Origin: Saprospiraceae bacterium
Lineage (GTDB): Bacteria > Bacteroidota > Bacteroidia > Chitinophagales > Saprospiraceae
Direction: 5' to 3'
Length of the DNA stretch: 64,000 nt
NCBI GenBank assembly: GCA_016711125.1
Contig: JADJTQ010000001.1
Coordinates: 1,488,001 to 1,552,000, forward strand
Shown: positions 9,411 through 18,912 of the stretch, piece by piece
How positions within the stretch are numbered: the stretch's first letter is position 1
Layout: each line of letters starts with the position of its first letter
The notes under the pieces: generated by a model
The model's input: only the letters and a program-made list of their open reading frames with translations
What the model was told of the DNA's origin: nothing
Database searches by the model: none
Made by a program: the position numbers and the translations under genes

Positions 9411-9698
9411 ATGAACAAAAACGAACAGACATTAAAAGAGATCTTGCTCCAGGTAGTTGGTGCTCCGCAGATCAAGGATAAATATCTACTGCTTTCGATC
9501 AAAGATGCATGGAAACAATGCTTCGGTGCCACCATACAGCAGTATACTACTGAAATTCGATTTCGCAATGGAATACTCACGGTAGTACTCAATAGCGCTC
9601 CCCTCAAACATGAACTCAGTCTCAGCAAAGAAAAGATCATCAAGATTATGAACGAAACTTTGAAGTCTGAGCACATTAAGGCAGTGCATATTTATTAG
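9411..9698 (+). CDS. DUF721 (DciA-like) protein
   Basis: A 95-residue DUF721 protein. The pattern LKEILLQVVGAPQIKDKY followed by a W in IKDAWKQCFGATIQQYT, the LTVVLNSAPLKHELSL strand-helix and a terminal strand AVHIY are typical. DUF721 includes DciA, the ancestral loader of the replicative helicase DnaB in bacteria that lack DnaC. That role here rests on family membership and on the position directly after recF. It is probably co-transcribed with recF. Confidence 0.85.
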   Translation: MNKNEQTLKEILLQVVGAPQIKDKYLLLSIKDAWKQCFGATIQQYTTEIRFRNGILTVVLNSAPLKHELSLSKEKIIKIMNETLKSEHIKAVHIY

Positions 9699-9752
9699 GG
9701 TTGATGCAGTTGGGGCGAGAGAAGCTCATCAATGATTAACTGTTTTATCAAA

Positions 9753-10298
9753 ATGAAATTAGAAACCGAACGACTGATAATCAGACCTATAGCTCTTGGT
9801 GATAAAAACGAAATATTTGAATATCGTTCCAATTCAGAATCAAATAAGTACCAAGAATGGATTCCCAAAACAATTGAGGAAGTAGAAACATTTATTGGAA
9901 AGATTTCGAAACAAATTAATGAACCTGAAACATGGTTTCAATTTGTCATTGTAGAGAAAGAGAAACAGGTGATAGTCGGTGATTTAGGGATACACTTTTT
10001 TGATAGTGAAAATAAACAAGTGGAAATTGGATTTACCTTAAATCAGGCCTATCAAAAGAGAGGTTTCGCAATAGAATCTGTTAAAGGTGTAATTGACTAT
10101 TTATTTAAGGATTTGAATAAACATCGGATTATTACATCGATAGACCCTGACAATCAAAATTCTATTCGACTGGTTGAACGAATTGGATTTCGCAAAGAAG
10201 CTCATTTTGTTAAGAGTCTATTGATAAATGGGGAGTGGGTTGATGATGTGATATATGCAATCCTTGAAAAAGATTGGGAAAACCTAAAATCATGCTGA
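9753..10298 (+). CDS. GNAT N-acetyltransferase, RimJ/RimL type
   Basis: A GNAT-fold acetyltransferase of about 180 residues. It has LETERLIIRPI at the N-terminus, the acetyl-CoA loop in the QAYQKRGFAIESVKGVIDYLF region (Q-x-x-G/A replaced by KRGFAIE), HRIITSIDPDNQNSIRLVERIGF and a C-terminal VIYAILEKDW. These are hallmarks of the ribosomal-protein or small-molecule acetyltransferase group. An in-frame Met at 9732 lies upstream, but MKLETERL is the family-like start. Base composition is more AT-rich than recF, as often seen for mobile accessory acetyltransferases. Substrate unknown. Confidence 0.9.
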   Translation: MKLETERLIIRPIALGDKNEIFEYRSNSESNKYQEWIPKTIEEVETFIGKISKQINEPETWFQFVIVEKEKQVIVGDLGIHFFDSENKQVEIGFTLNQAYQKRGFAIESVKGVIDYLFKDLNKHRIITSIDPDNQNSIRLVERIGFRKEAHFVKSLLINGEWVDDVIYAILEKDWENLKSC

Positions 10299-10416
10299 CA
10301 AATTAAAGGTCAAGAAATACAGCATCAGACATTTTGTATCTCTCGGCAAGGAATGCACTAAATATCAGGATATGTAAGCAGGTCGTTTTTTAGTCTTGCC
10401 CTCCAACCCTGATCGA

Positions 10417-12089
10417 TCAAGCTCTATCCTTTGATTTTACCGCTGGCATTTGACTATTTTCGCCACTATGAATCATTGCCTGCATAATTGCAGTTTTCAG
10501 ATTAACCACCCCTCCGCTGGTTGATAAGCTGTTGAATGGCACTAGTTCGGCAGAGCCGGGTTTACGTACCTTGCCGGCGTAAGGACGGGCACTATGGGTA
10601 AGAATATCCCTGATTTCTTTGGCCTTCAATTCCGGAAAATAAGACTTGATTACGGCTGCCACTCCTGCCACCACCGGACTAGCCATGCTGGTGCCTGAAG
10701 CTTCCTTGTAGGCCCCATCTGGTGCCGTCGAAAGTATTTCCTGACCGGTGCAAATACATCTACTTTACGTTTTCCGTAATTGCTAAAACTTGCCACCATA
10801 TCTTCACCACCTCTCCAGTTGAGCGCACCTACTTCGATCCAATTAGTTGCCTTTTTCTTACTGAATAAACCCTTCTTTTTTTCAAAGGTAGCGTTAGGAA
10901 AGTTATCCGTTTCGTCATTGTTTTGTCCATCATTTCCGGCTGCATGCACCAGTAGGACATTCTTTTTTTCAGCGTATTTGATAGCCTTTTCCACTTCAAT
11001 TTCATCAGGTGAATAACCCTTTCCAAAACTCATGTTAATGATGTGTGCTCCATTATCAACCGCATAACGAATGGCGTTGGCGACGTCTTTGTCCCGCTCA
11101 TCACCGTCTGGCACCGCCCTTACCGCCATGATACGTACATGGTTGGCGACACCTTTGATACCCAAATCATTGGCCCGGTTAGCAGCAATGATACCTGCAA
11201 CATGAGTGCCATGAAAGGCATCAGGACCTTTCACATCCGGATTCCCGTAAAACCTTTCTGTTTTGTCCTGATAGTTATCTTTCACGATTGTTCTGGGATT
11301 AAAGTCTGTGTTGTATCCGTATTCCACTTTATCTTTTTCATGCTCCAGTGCTTCTTCGAGATCTTTAACTATGAGTTTTTCCAGATCATCGATATTGCCT
11401 TCAAAATCGCCCATTTGGGGAAGTAGTTGATCGAAGAAAGCTTTGACCATTCCATATTTTCCCTCATCAAGTTGATCGATTGTTTCCCTGGTAATTGGGG
11501 CATCTCCAATTGCCTCCTTACCCATTTTGATGGCAAAGTTGACATAAGTTAGTATTTGGTCATATTGAGCAACCTGGGCGTTGGCCTTCTCCAAATTTTC
11601 ATCAATGTCTTTTTTATAGGTAACATATCTTGAATATTCCTCGCGTTGGGTGCCGCTCAGATCAGTTGGTTTTAGATCAGCAAACTTCTTTTCCATCGCG
11701 CCCACGATCCTGGTCAGTTCATAAGTGTCATGGTGCACGTTTTCGCCATCTTTGCCGCCGATAAAGTTCCATCCAAAAACATCATCAACATATCCATTTT
11801 GATCGTCATCAATTCCATTTCCAGCGATCTCTCTGGGGTTTTTCCACATGACATCCTTCAAATCCTCATGTTGCGGGTCAACTCCACCATCGATCACCGC
11901 TACGATGACTTCACTGGCTGATCTTCCTTTCAGCAGTTCCTGATAAGTGCGCTCTGTACTCACTCCATTGATTCCATCCTGATCCGGATCAAGGTTAAAC
12001 CAGTTGTCAGGAGACTGGGCAAAAGAGCTGAAGGCGAAGAAAAATGTTAAAAATAGGGTAATGATCGATGTTTTGTGCTGTACTTTCAT
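10417..12089 (-). CDS. Secreted S8 subtilisin-like serine protease (one frameshift)
   Basis: A subtilase with a signal peptide (first about 24 residues, ending SSFAQ). Catalytic Asp67 lies in VIAVIDGGVDP-like context, His293 in FHGTHVAGI and Ser in GTSMASPVVAG. Between Asp and His is an unusually long charged insertion (about residues 115-270, rich in Glu, Lys and Asp and predicted helical), as in a Bacteroidota subfamily. The frame breaks at about 10745: VDVFAP continues one frame over as GQEILSTAPDGAYKEASG before the Ser motif, consistent with one missing G. No T9SS sorting domain is seen at the C-terminus, so it is probably periplasmic or released by another route. Confidence 0.9.
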
Positions 12090-12232
12090 CTAGAGATATA
12101 TTTCAAAAAATAATTTGGCTAAATATTTGTTTAATAATTCGGAGACCATGGTTAGTTAAGGATGTGCAAATGTAGGCCTTATCCACCATCCCGAATTGAT
12201 TTTAGTATAAGATTAACGAGATTTAAGACGAA

Positions 12233-13072
12233 ATGGTACAGGTCAGGTTTGGATATTTAGTAATTATCTTGCTTTTTGGTTGGGTTTCCGTCAATGCTCA
12301 GTATTTTGAGGGAGGCTTAATGGCGGGAGGAAGTTTGTATGATGGTGATCTATCTCCGCACGGCTTTGGAAACAAGTTGAAGTTATTGCGACCGGCCTAC
12401 GGCGTTTTTGCCAGGCAAAATTTTAATCGGAATGTGGCTGCGCGACTGTCATTTCAATATGGTAGCCTAGAGGCCGCAGATGGAGAAGCAAGGAGGGATA
12501 GAAACCTTAATTTCAGTTCGACATTTGGCGAACTGGCGGCGATTGTCGAATATACCTTTCCTGGACTTGATCCCACCGGCTTTCGAAAGTTCTCTCCCTA
12601 TGTATTTGGCGGGGTTGCGTATATGTACTATAACCCGAAGACAGTGTACCAGGGTCGGACCATCTTCCTCCAACCCTTGGGTACTGAGGGACAAGGACTT
12701 GATGGCTACAATAAGGACTTCTACAGTCTTAATATTGTCAGCATTCCTTTTGGAGGTGGTGTTAAGTATGCACTTAATCCATCGATCACCCTTGGACTTG
12801 AGTTTGGGCTGAGGAAAACCTTCACAGATTATTTGGACGATGTGAGTGGTACATATGCCAGTTATCGAGATTTGGCACAAACCAGGGGAACACTGGCCGC
12901 AAATCTGGCTGACCGCGCCCAGGAAATCAACGGAGGTGAGCCAGAAGATCGGAGGGGTGCAGCAAGGGGTAATCCGAAGTTTAACGATTGGTATTTCATT
13001 GGTAATTTTACGATTTCGTATCACTTCTATGATTTGTTAAGCGGTAAGGGCGGTTGCCCCATGGCTTTTTAG
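12233..13072 (+). CDS. DUF6089 outer-membrane beta-barrel protein
   Basis: A 279-residue protein with a signal peptide (cleaved after VNAQ) followed by a barrel-like series of amphipathic strands: FEGGLMAGGSLYDGDLSP, RPAYGVFARQNFN, ARLSFQYGS, SPYVFGGVAYMYYN, SIPFGGGVKYAL, ITLGLEFGLRKTFTDYLDD and an FTISYHFYDLL final strand. This layout matches DUF6089, a Bacteroidota outer-membrane family with an OmpA-barrel fold. Function is unknown. The 185-residue open frame on the opposite strand is a shadow. The gene is divergent from the subtilase. Confidence 0.85.
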   Translation: MVQVRFGYLVIILLFGWVSVNAQYFEGGLMAGGSLYDGDLSPHGFGNKLKLLRPAYGVFARQNFNRNVAARLSFQYGSLEAADGEARRDRNLNFSSTFGELAAIVEYTFPGLDPTGFRKFSPYVFGGVAYMYYNPKTVYQGRTIFLQPLGTEGQGLDGYNKDFYSLNIVSIPFGGGVKYALNPSITLGLEFGLRKTFTDYLDDVSGTYASYRDLAQTRGTLAANLADRAQEINGGEPEDRRGAARGNPKFNDWYFIGNFTISYHFYDLLSGKGGCPMAF

Positions 13073-13089
13073 GGGGTTCGGGAGAGTTG

Positions 13090-13270
13090 CCTATGACAGA
13101 TCTTCACAACTAGCTCGGGTTCAATTCATTATTGTTATTATTCGAATGCGTCATATTTAGTTCTCTTGGTAATCCATTCATATCGTAAACAAGTTTAGTA
13201 AACGATCCAAACCTAACCAGCTTTCATCCTCACTTTCTATAATTTTGTAAAAAATGTATTTACTCGCCTT
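13090..13270 (+). repeat. Dispersed intergenic repeat, copy A
   Basis: Sequence starting CCTATGACAGATCTTCACAA and running to ACTCGCCTT matches 60235-60420 in the same orientation, at roughly three bases in four by eye with a few short gaps. Conserved blocks include GCGTCATATTTAGTTCT, CATCCTC, ATCGTAAACAAGTT and CCTAACC. It lies between the DUF6089 gene and recQ. It shows no open frame and no clear terminal inverted repeats. Confidence 0.8.
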
Positions 13271-13387
13271 AATTTTTTACAATCCTTTAATCTTCTTACA
13301 ATAGATCGACTTCCCAGATGTCGGGCTCCAAAGGTTGAGGGAGATTTAGCCTGCTCTTTCCTACCTTCATGTTTCAAAATTAAATGA

Positions 13388-15302
13388 GTGGTCAATTCTC
13401 CACATGCAGTACTAGAGAAATACTGGGGGTACCGTACTTTTAGGCCTCTGCAAGAGCAGATAATCCATGCAATACTTGCTGGTAAGGAAGTGATCGCCTT
13501 ATTGCCCACGGGAGGAGGAAAGTCAGTCTGCTTTCAGGTCCCTGCTCTGATGCGTGATGGTCTGACCTTGGTCATTTCGCCCTTGATTGCACTGATGAAT
13601 GACCAGGTATCTCAACTGAAAAAGAGAGGTGTTCGTGCCTCTTGTATTCACAGTGGCTTGCATTATAAGGAGATAGAACGGATCCCTGGATGAAGCGATG
13701 TTTGGCCAAATGAAATTGCTTTATGTCTCCCCTGAGAGATTGCAATCTTCTTCCTTTATACCGGTGATCGAAAGACTGCCATTGGAATATATCGTCGTCG
13801 ATGAAGCGCATTGCGTAAGTATGTGGGGTTACGATTTCAGACCCTCATACCTCCAGATAACTGAAGTGAGAAAGTGGCATCCCAAGGTACCCATTATTGC
13901 CCTGACTGCTACCGCTACCGAAGAGGTGATCAAAGACATGTCAGATAAATTAGCGCTTAGACAACCCATTGTCTATAAGGCAGGGTTTTTGCGTCCAAAT
14001 TTAAAATTTGGAGTTTTGGTAGTTGAAGATAAACGATCCAAGTGCCTGTCACTTATTGCAAAACTGAAAGGACCAGCGGTGGTATATGTACGTAACCGAC
14101 GACTCACACGGGAAATTGCTGGTATGTTGAAAGCAAGAAAACTCAGCTCCACTTACTATCATGCCGGTTTAGATCAGGAGACTCGCAAAAAAACGAACAA
14201 GAATTTTTAGGAGAGAAAAACACAATTTATGATTGCCACCAACGCATTTGGCATGGGGGTCGATAAGTCGGATGTCCGCATGGTGATCCACTATGATTTG
14301 CCCGAAAACCTGGAATCGTATTATCAGGAGGCAGGCAGAGCAGGACGTGACGGTAAAGATGCATATGCGGTTATATTATTTCAGGAGCAGGACCGAATAA
14401 AATTGGAACAGAATTTTGATCGCGAGTTTCCATCAATGGAAGAAATAAAACGTGTGTATCGAGCCTTGTCCAACTACCTTAAACTAGCCGTAGGGGGCGG
14501 TGAAGGAGTTTCTTTTCCTTTCGATTTGAGTCAATTCATACAGCAGTATCAATTGGATAGTAGAGAGACCTGGAATATCCTGAGAATTCTTGAACAGGAT
14601 GGTTGGATCTATTTGACAGATGGATTTTATCAATCATCCCGACTACGAATTTTAGTGGAACGAGAGGTTTTGTATGACTATCAACTTCGAAATGTGGATA
14701 AAGATGCCTTAATCAAGCTATTGCTCCGCCTATATCAGGGCATCTTATCAGATGCAACCATGATTCAAGAAAGTGCACTGGCAAATCTTTTACGCAAGAG
14801 CGAAATAGAAGTTGTTAGCATGTTGAGAGCCTTGCATAGGGATGGTATCATTGAATATTTGGAACGGAGTGAAGAGAGGAGGTTGACGATGCTCCGTGAG
14901 CGGGTGCAAGTCGACAATTTTATGATTGATCAGACAATGTATCAGTTTAGAAAAAAGAGGAGACGTGAAGGAATAGATCAGATTTTAGCTTATATTGAAA
15001 CATTGGACTGCCGGCAACGATTTTTGCTACACTACTTTGATGATCAATTGGAAGTAGACTGTGGAGTTTGTGATAGGTGCAGAGCTGCAGGACGTCAGAA
15101 GATGAAGCGAGCTGACTATCTGATCATTAGAAAGGCAATTTTTGATAAACTCGAAAAAAAAGAATACCCCGTTAGGCTATTAATTGATGAATTTGATTCC
15201 AGGGAGAAAAATTGGGTAATTTCCGTATTGCAATATCTCCTTAATGAAGAATCGATTATTAAGTATAACGGCATAATAATGAAGAAATCCGAAGATTTAT
15301 GA
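13388..15302 (+). CDS. recQ: ATP-dependent DNA helicase RecQ (about three indels)
   Basis: RecQ-family 3'-5' helicase. Motifs in order: YWGYRTFRPLQEQIIHAI (motif 0), LLPTGGGKSVCFQVPA (Walker A), LVISPLIALMNDQV, the DEAH box IVVDEAHCVSMWGYDFRP, IALTATAT, TNAFGMGVDKSDVRMVIHYD and the arginine-finger region YYQEAGRAGRDG. A RQC-like zinc region follows with C(9)CGVCDRC and winged-helix sequence. An HRDC domain is not evident. Frame breaks occur at about 13686 (extra C before LDEAMFGQ) and about 14190 and 14227 (poly-A and TTT). Translation begins at GTG 13388, or at ATG 13384 if another indel is assumed. The stop overlaps the next start (ATGA). Confidence 0.9.
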
Positions 15303-16381
15303 AGAAAATAGCATTTGCCGTTACCAATGATATCAGTCAAGACCGGCGTATGATTCGTATCTGCAACAGCTTGCAGGAAAATGGGTACGAGGTCACACTG
15401 GTAGGCCGGGTTTTATCAACCTCGTTAGAATTACCTGCGTTCAAATTTAAGACACACAGAATTAAGTGTATTTTTAATAAGGGTCCGAAATTTTATGCTG
15501 AGTTTAATATTCGACTTTATTTGTATTTCAAAAAAATCGGAGCTGATCTTTACGGAGCAGTTGACTATGACACACTCAAAGGGGTGGCCAAGGCGGCTAA
15601 AGTAAAAGGAAAGAAAATAATCTTCGACGCCCATGAGTGGTTTGAAGAGGTGCCTGAATTGAAGGGGAGAAATAAAGTCAAAAACTACTGGATTAAAATA
15701 GCTCAAAAAGGAATCCCCCAGACCCATCTAAGATATACAGTGTCGCAGGGGATTGCAGAAAATCTTGAGCGACTCTATAGTAGACCATTTGAAGTAATCC
15801 ATAATTATCCCCCCCTGCAAACCGCAGAGCCTGGGTCGGTCAGAGAGGAAGTCTTGATCTATGTAGGTGTGCTGAATCAAGGCAGAGGGCTACCGGAGTT
15901 GGTCAAGGCCATGCACGAAATCAATGCCAAATTGTGGCTTGTCGGAGACGGAGATATTCGCGAAGAATTGTGGACATTGGCGACGCAGGAAAACTTACTG
16001 CACAAAATTGTATTCAAAGGATTTGTTCCTCCCGCAGATTTAAATAGTTTACTATTGAAAGCCAGAGTTGGTATTAATCTGCTCGACGGATCATCATTGA
16101 GTTACCGGCATTCGCTCGCCAATAAATTTTTTGATTACGTCCATGCTGGTATACCCCAGGTATTTATGGAATTTCCGGAGTATAAGCGTCAATATCAACA
16201 ATTTAGGGTAGGAGCTCCTATTTTTGATCTGACGAAATCGTCGATTGTCTATGCGATTAATCATCTTTTGCAGGATCGTAATTATTGGTTTAACATACAT
16301 ATCGACTGTCTGAAAGCCAGAAAAGTGTGGTGTTGGCAAAATGAAGAGAAAAAACTTTTAGAACTGGTAAATCGCCTTTAG
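15299..16381 (+). CDS. Glycosyltransferase, GT4-like
   Basis: A 360-residue GT-B fold glycosyltransferase. The N-terminal Rossmann half starts KKIAFAVTNDISQDRRM and contains KIIFDAHEWFEE; the C-terminal half has VLIYVGVLNQGRGLPELV, LWLVGDGDIREEL and IVFKGFVPPADLNSLL. The nucleotide-sugar region carries LANKFFDYVHAGIPQV, which replaces the usual E-x7-E motif with a K-x-FDY variant. It presumably builds a surface glycan. It overlaps the recQ stop by four bases, so the two are co-transcribed without obvious functional relation. Acceptor and donor unknown. Confidence 0.85.
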   Translation: MKKIAFAVTNDISQDRRMIRICNSLQENGYEVTLVGRVLSTSLELPAFKFKTHRIKCIFNKGPKFYAEFNIRLYLYFKKIGADLYGAVDYDTLKGVAKAAKVKGKKIIFDAHEWFEEVPELKGRNKVKNYWIKIAQKGIPQTHLRYTVSQGIAENLERLYSRPFEVIHNYPPLQTAEPGSVREEVLIYVGVLNQGRGLPELVKAMHEINAKLWLVGDGDIREELWTLATQENLLHKIVFKGFVPPADLNSLLLKARVGINLLDGSSLSYRHSLANKFFDYVHAGIPQVFMEFPEYKRQYQQFRVGAPIFDLTKSSIVYAINHLLQDRNYWFNIHIDCLKARKVWCWQNEEKKLLELVNRL

Positions 16382-16473
16382 ATTCCAGAGGAGTAGAAAT
16401 CACGGTCATCGGTTTGTCTCTTAAATGGTTGTCAAAAGGGGGACGACTAATGAAAAACTCACAAATAACTTGT

Positions 16474-18732
16474 CTATCGAATGATCGTCTTGTTGGCCGA
16501 AGCATTGACATACATGATGTTTCCAATGTCTCCAATACGCATAAATGCTTCCGCTCCATCATGTTTGACCGTATCCTCATGAAAACCGAGGATACATAAA
16601 TCGGCATCACGGGAGTAACCTTCAATGATGGATTCGATGCTGATATCCAATTGTTGTGGGATGAGTGTGATGTTTTTGTTAGAAATCGGAAGTTGTCCGG
16701 CTTCAATTAATTGTTTAAGTCGATCGCGTTCTTCGGTGATTTTATTTTCCGGAAAAATGGCATTGATCTTGATTTCAGCACTTCTCCAATCTGGATGACC
16801 AATAATAATGTACGCCAGCAAGATCATAAGATTTGCGTTATCATAATCATGGGAATTGATCCAAACATGGATATGCTTATTTAGACCAAATCCTCTAATT
16901 GAGGTCCTTAAAATGGTAACATCAAAATCGACAGATTTAATCAATTTCAGATTGTCAACAATATCGGGGAGGTTTGTTGGGTCATGAAAAGCAAATTCAA
17001 AAATAAATAAATTATTTTCCGTCCCAGCTATGCCCGGCAATTGCACGACCTGAGCTATGGTAGAAGTATATGAAGGACTGACTAAGGTGTCAATAAAAAT
17101 ATTGCTTCTTTTATCTTCGGCCATATGAATTAAACGGTTTTTACATTCCTGGGCCACCAGATTGGTTTCTTTTGACAGGTATCCCTTGATAACATGGATA
17201 TAGGTGCCAAAGCCATATTTGTTGGAGATCCATGCGAGTAAATCAAAGGCACTTAATCGCTGAAAGGAATGTTCGGAAATCGCCACTGCCGAAGGTCTCC
17301 ACGTACTGATCGTTTCTTTCTTGGCCTTTTGTAAAAAGACCTGAAGCGAACGGCTAAACTGGAAAATCACTCCTTGAAATATGACAGCAAGAGATTGTTT
17401 ATGTCGATTGTAATAACTGTTAAATAGGTATATGGCAGAAATAGTAAAAATGGCTATGAGGGCAGATCTCGGACTCATAAAAAACATCAGGCCGATACAA
17501 GCCAAAGCACCGAAAAGGGAAATATACCAACGTGATTTAAATTTGGGCCGGTAAGATGGATCAGCGGCAAAATGATTGAGGAAGGAGATTAAACAAAGAG
17601 ATCCATAAGTAACCATAAAAAACATGGAAATAATCTTGGCAACATTGTCAATCGCTCCCATGATGATAAAAATACCGGCGATAACTACCGTCACAATTGA
17701 AGCGTTGACTGGCTCTTTACTTGCACCTTTTCCTTTCGATAACCAGAGATTCATTAGCGCAGAAGGAAAAATTCGATCAAGTGCGATAGCCTGTAAAGTA
17801 CGGGGTGCTACCATAATTGATCCTAGAGCAGATGATATCGTTGCCGCCGCCAAGCCCAGGGGGATCAAAATCCAACCTGACCAGGCAATGTCCTGCATAA
17901 CCAACTCTGATGTGTCTGAAAGGGTCACCGGATCGGCTGAAATTGCAAATTTATAAGCAATTAGGCAATAGATGATCATACCCCCAATTGTAGCTGCCAT
18001 GGTGCCGAAGGGTATCGCTTTGCCCGGGTCTTTGAGATCACCGGAGAGACCTACACCGGCCGTCATTCCAGTAAAAGCAGGGAAAATGATGGCAAACACT
18101 GTAAAAAAGCTCAACGGACTTAGATCGGATACTGAGCTCAAATGGAGTGTCGCATCAAAGGAGTGCGTTTGTGCATAATCGGTCTGACCCAAAAAAAAGG
18201 CGATTAACGACACGGCAAGAACGGCGACCACAATATAAAGCATTTTCATGCCCAGGTCGGCACCTTTGGTCAGCATTACATAAGTGAGGAGCAACAGAGC
18301 AGGTATGCCAACGGTTTGCTTTACCTCAAGAATATAAACTAAATTGGGATGCAGTGAGAATTGATTGGTGAGCCACGTGAAGAGCGGTACAAATGCTTCT
18401 GAAAACGCCATCACATAAAATGCCACACTTATCGCTTGTGACAGGAAGAGTGCAAGACCTATGGTAGAGCCAATGACCAGACCGAAAGATCGTGATATAA
18501 TAAAATATTCGCCCCCACCTTCTACTTTTTGATTAGTGGCTATTTCGGCAATTGCCATTGCAGTGGGTATCGTTACGGCATGACCTATGATGATCATAAT
18601 TAGGGTGCTAAGAAATCCTAATTGTCCGACTGCAAATCCAAAACGCAGAAAAAGTACAGCCCCCAGAATCGTAGAAATGGCGGTGAAAAATACAGGAGCG
18701 GTTCCAAACTTACCAGATTGTATGGTTGCCAT
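16474..18732 (-). CDS. SLC12-like cation-chloride/amino-acid permease with soluble C-terminal domain
   Basis: A 752-residue APC-superfamily transporter. The N-terminal half has about twelve membrane helices with the cation-chloride cotransporter hallmark GGGEYFIISRSFG near residue 74 and GAVLFLRFGFAVGQLG in the first helix. After about residue 440 come roughly 300 soluble residues with repeated alpha/beta units (for example VDFDVTILRTSIRGFG and a terminal ADLCILGFHEDTV), resembling the SLC12 regulatory C-terminus and universal-stress folds. It may couple Na+, K+ or Cl- movement, or carry amino acids; the sequence alone does not decide. It is divergent from the M23 gene, sharing a 180-base promoter region. 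Confidence 0.85.
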   Translation of the reverse strand: MATIQSGKFGTAPVFFTAISTILGAVLFLRFGFAVGQLGFLSTLIMIIIGHAVTIPTAMAIAEIATNQKVEGGGEYFIISRSFGLVIGSTIGLALFLSQAISVAFYVMAFSEAFVPLFTWLTNQFSLHPNLVYILEVKQTVGIPALLLLTYVMLTKGADLGMKMLYIVVAVLAVSLIAFFLGQTDYAQTHSFDATLHLSSVSDLSPLSFFTVFAIIFPAFTGMTAGVGLSGDLKDPGKAIPFGTMAATIGGMIIYCLIAYKFAISADPVTLSDTSELVMQDIAWSGWILIPLGLAAATISSALGSIMVAPRTLQAIALDRIFPSALMNLWLSKGKGASKEPVNASIVTVVIAGIFIIMGAIDNVAKIISMFFMVTYGSLCLISFLNHFAADPSYRPKFKSRWYISLFGALACIGLMFFMSPRSALIAIFTISAIYLFNSYYNRHKQSLAVIFQGVIFQFSRSLQVFLQKAKKETISTWRPSAVAISEHSFQRLSAFDLLAWISNKYGFGTYIHVIKGYLSKETNLVAQECKNRLIHMAEDKRSNIFIDTLVSPSYTSTIAQVVQLPGIAGTENNLFIFEFAFHDPTNLPDIVDNLKLIKSVDFDVTILRTSIRGFGLNKHIHVWINSHDYDNANLMILLAYIIIGHPDWRSAEIKINAIFPENKITEERDRLKQLIEAGQLPISNKNITLIPQQLDISIESIIEGYSRDADLCILGFHEDTVKHDGAEAFMRIGDIGNIMYVNASANKTIIR

Positions 18733-18912
18733 AGCAAACCCAATAATTCTTAAGGGTCAAAATAAAATTGTGTCACAATTTAAAGGAGTATTTAAACTTA
18801 TTGAAATAAAGTATCAATAGTTTGTGTAAGATCTTAACCTGGCTTATGACACATTGAAGGTCAAGTTGTGTTTGCGTCAAATTTTCCTTAATATTCAACC
18901 TAATTCAATGAG

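Noticed and set aside
8280..9698. recF-DUF721 neighbourhood considered as the replication origin
   Set aside because: No dnaA, dnaN or gyrB next to it and no DnaA-box cluster seen; recF-DUF721 pairs occur away from the origin in Bacteroidota.
12467..13024. 185-codon open frame antisense to the DUF6089 gene
   Set aside because: Its translation has no family features and the opposite strand encodes a clear signal peptide and barrel strands; it is a frame shadow.
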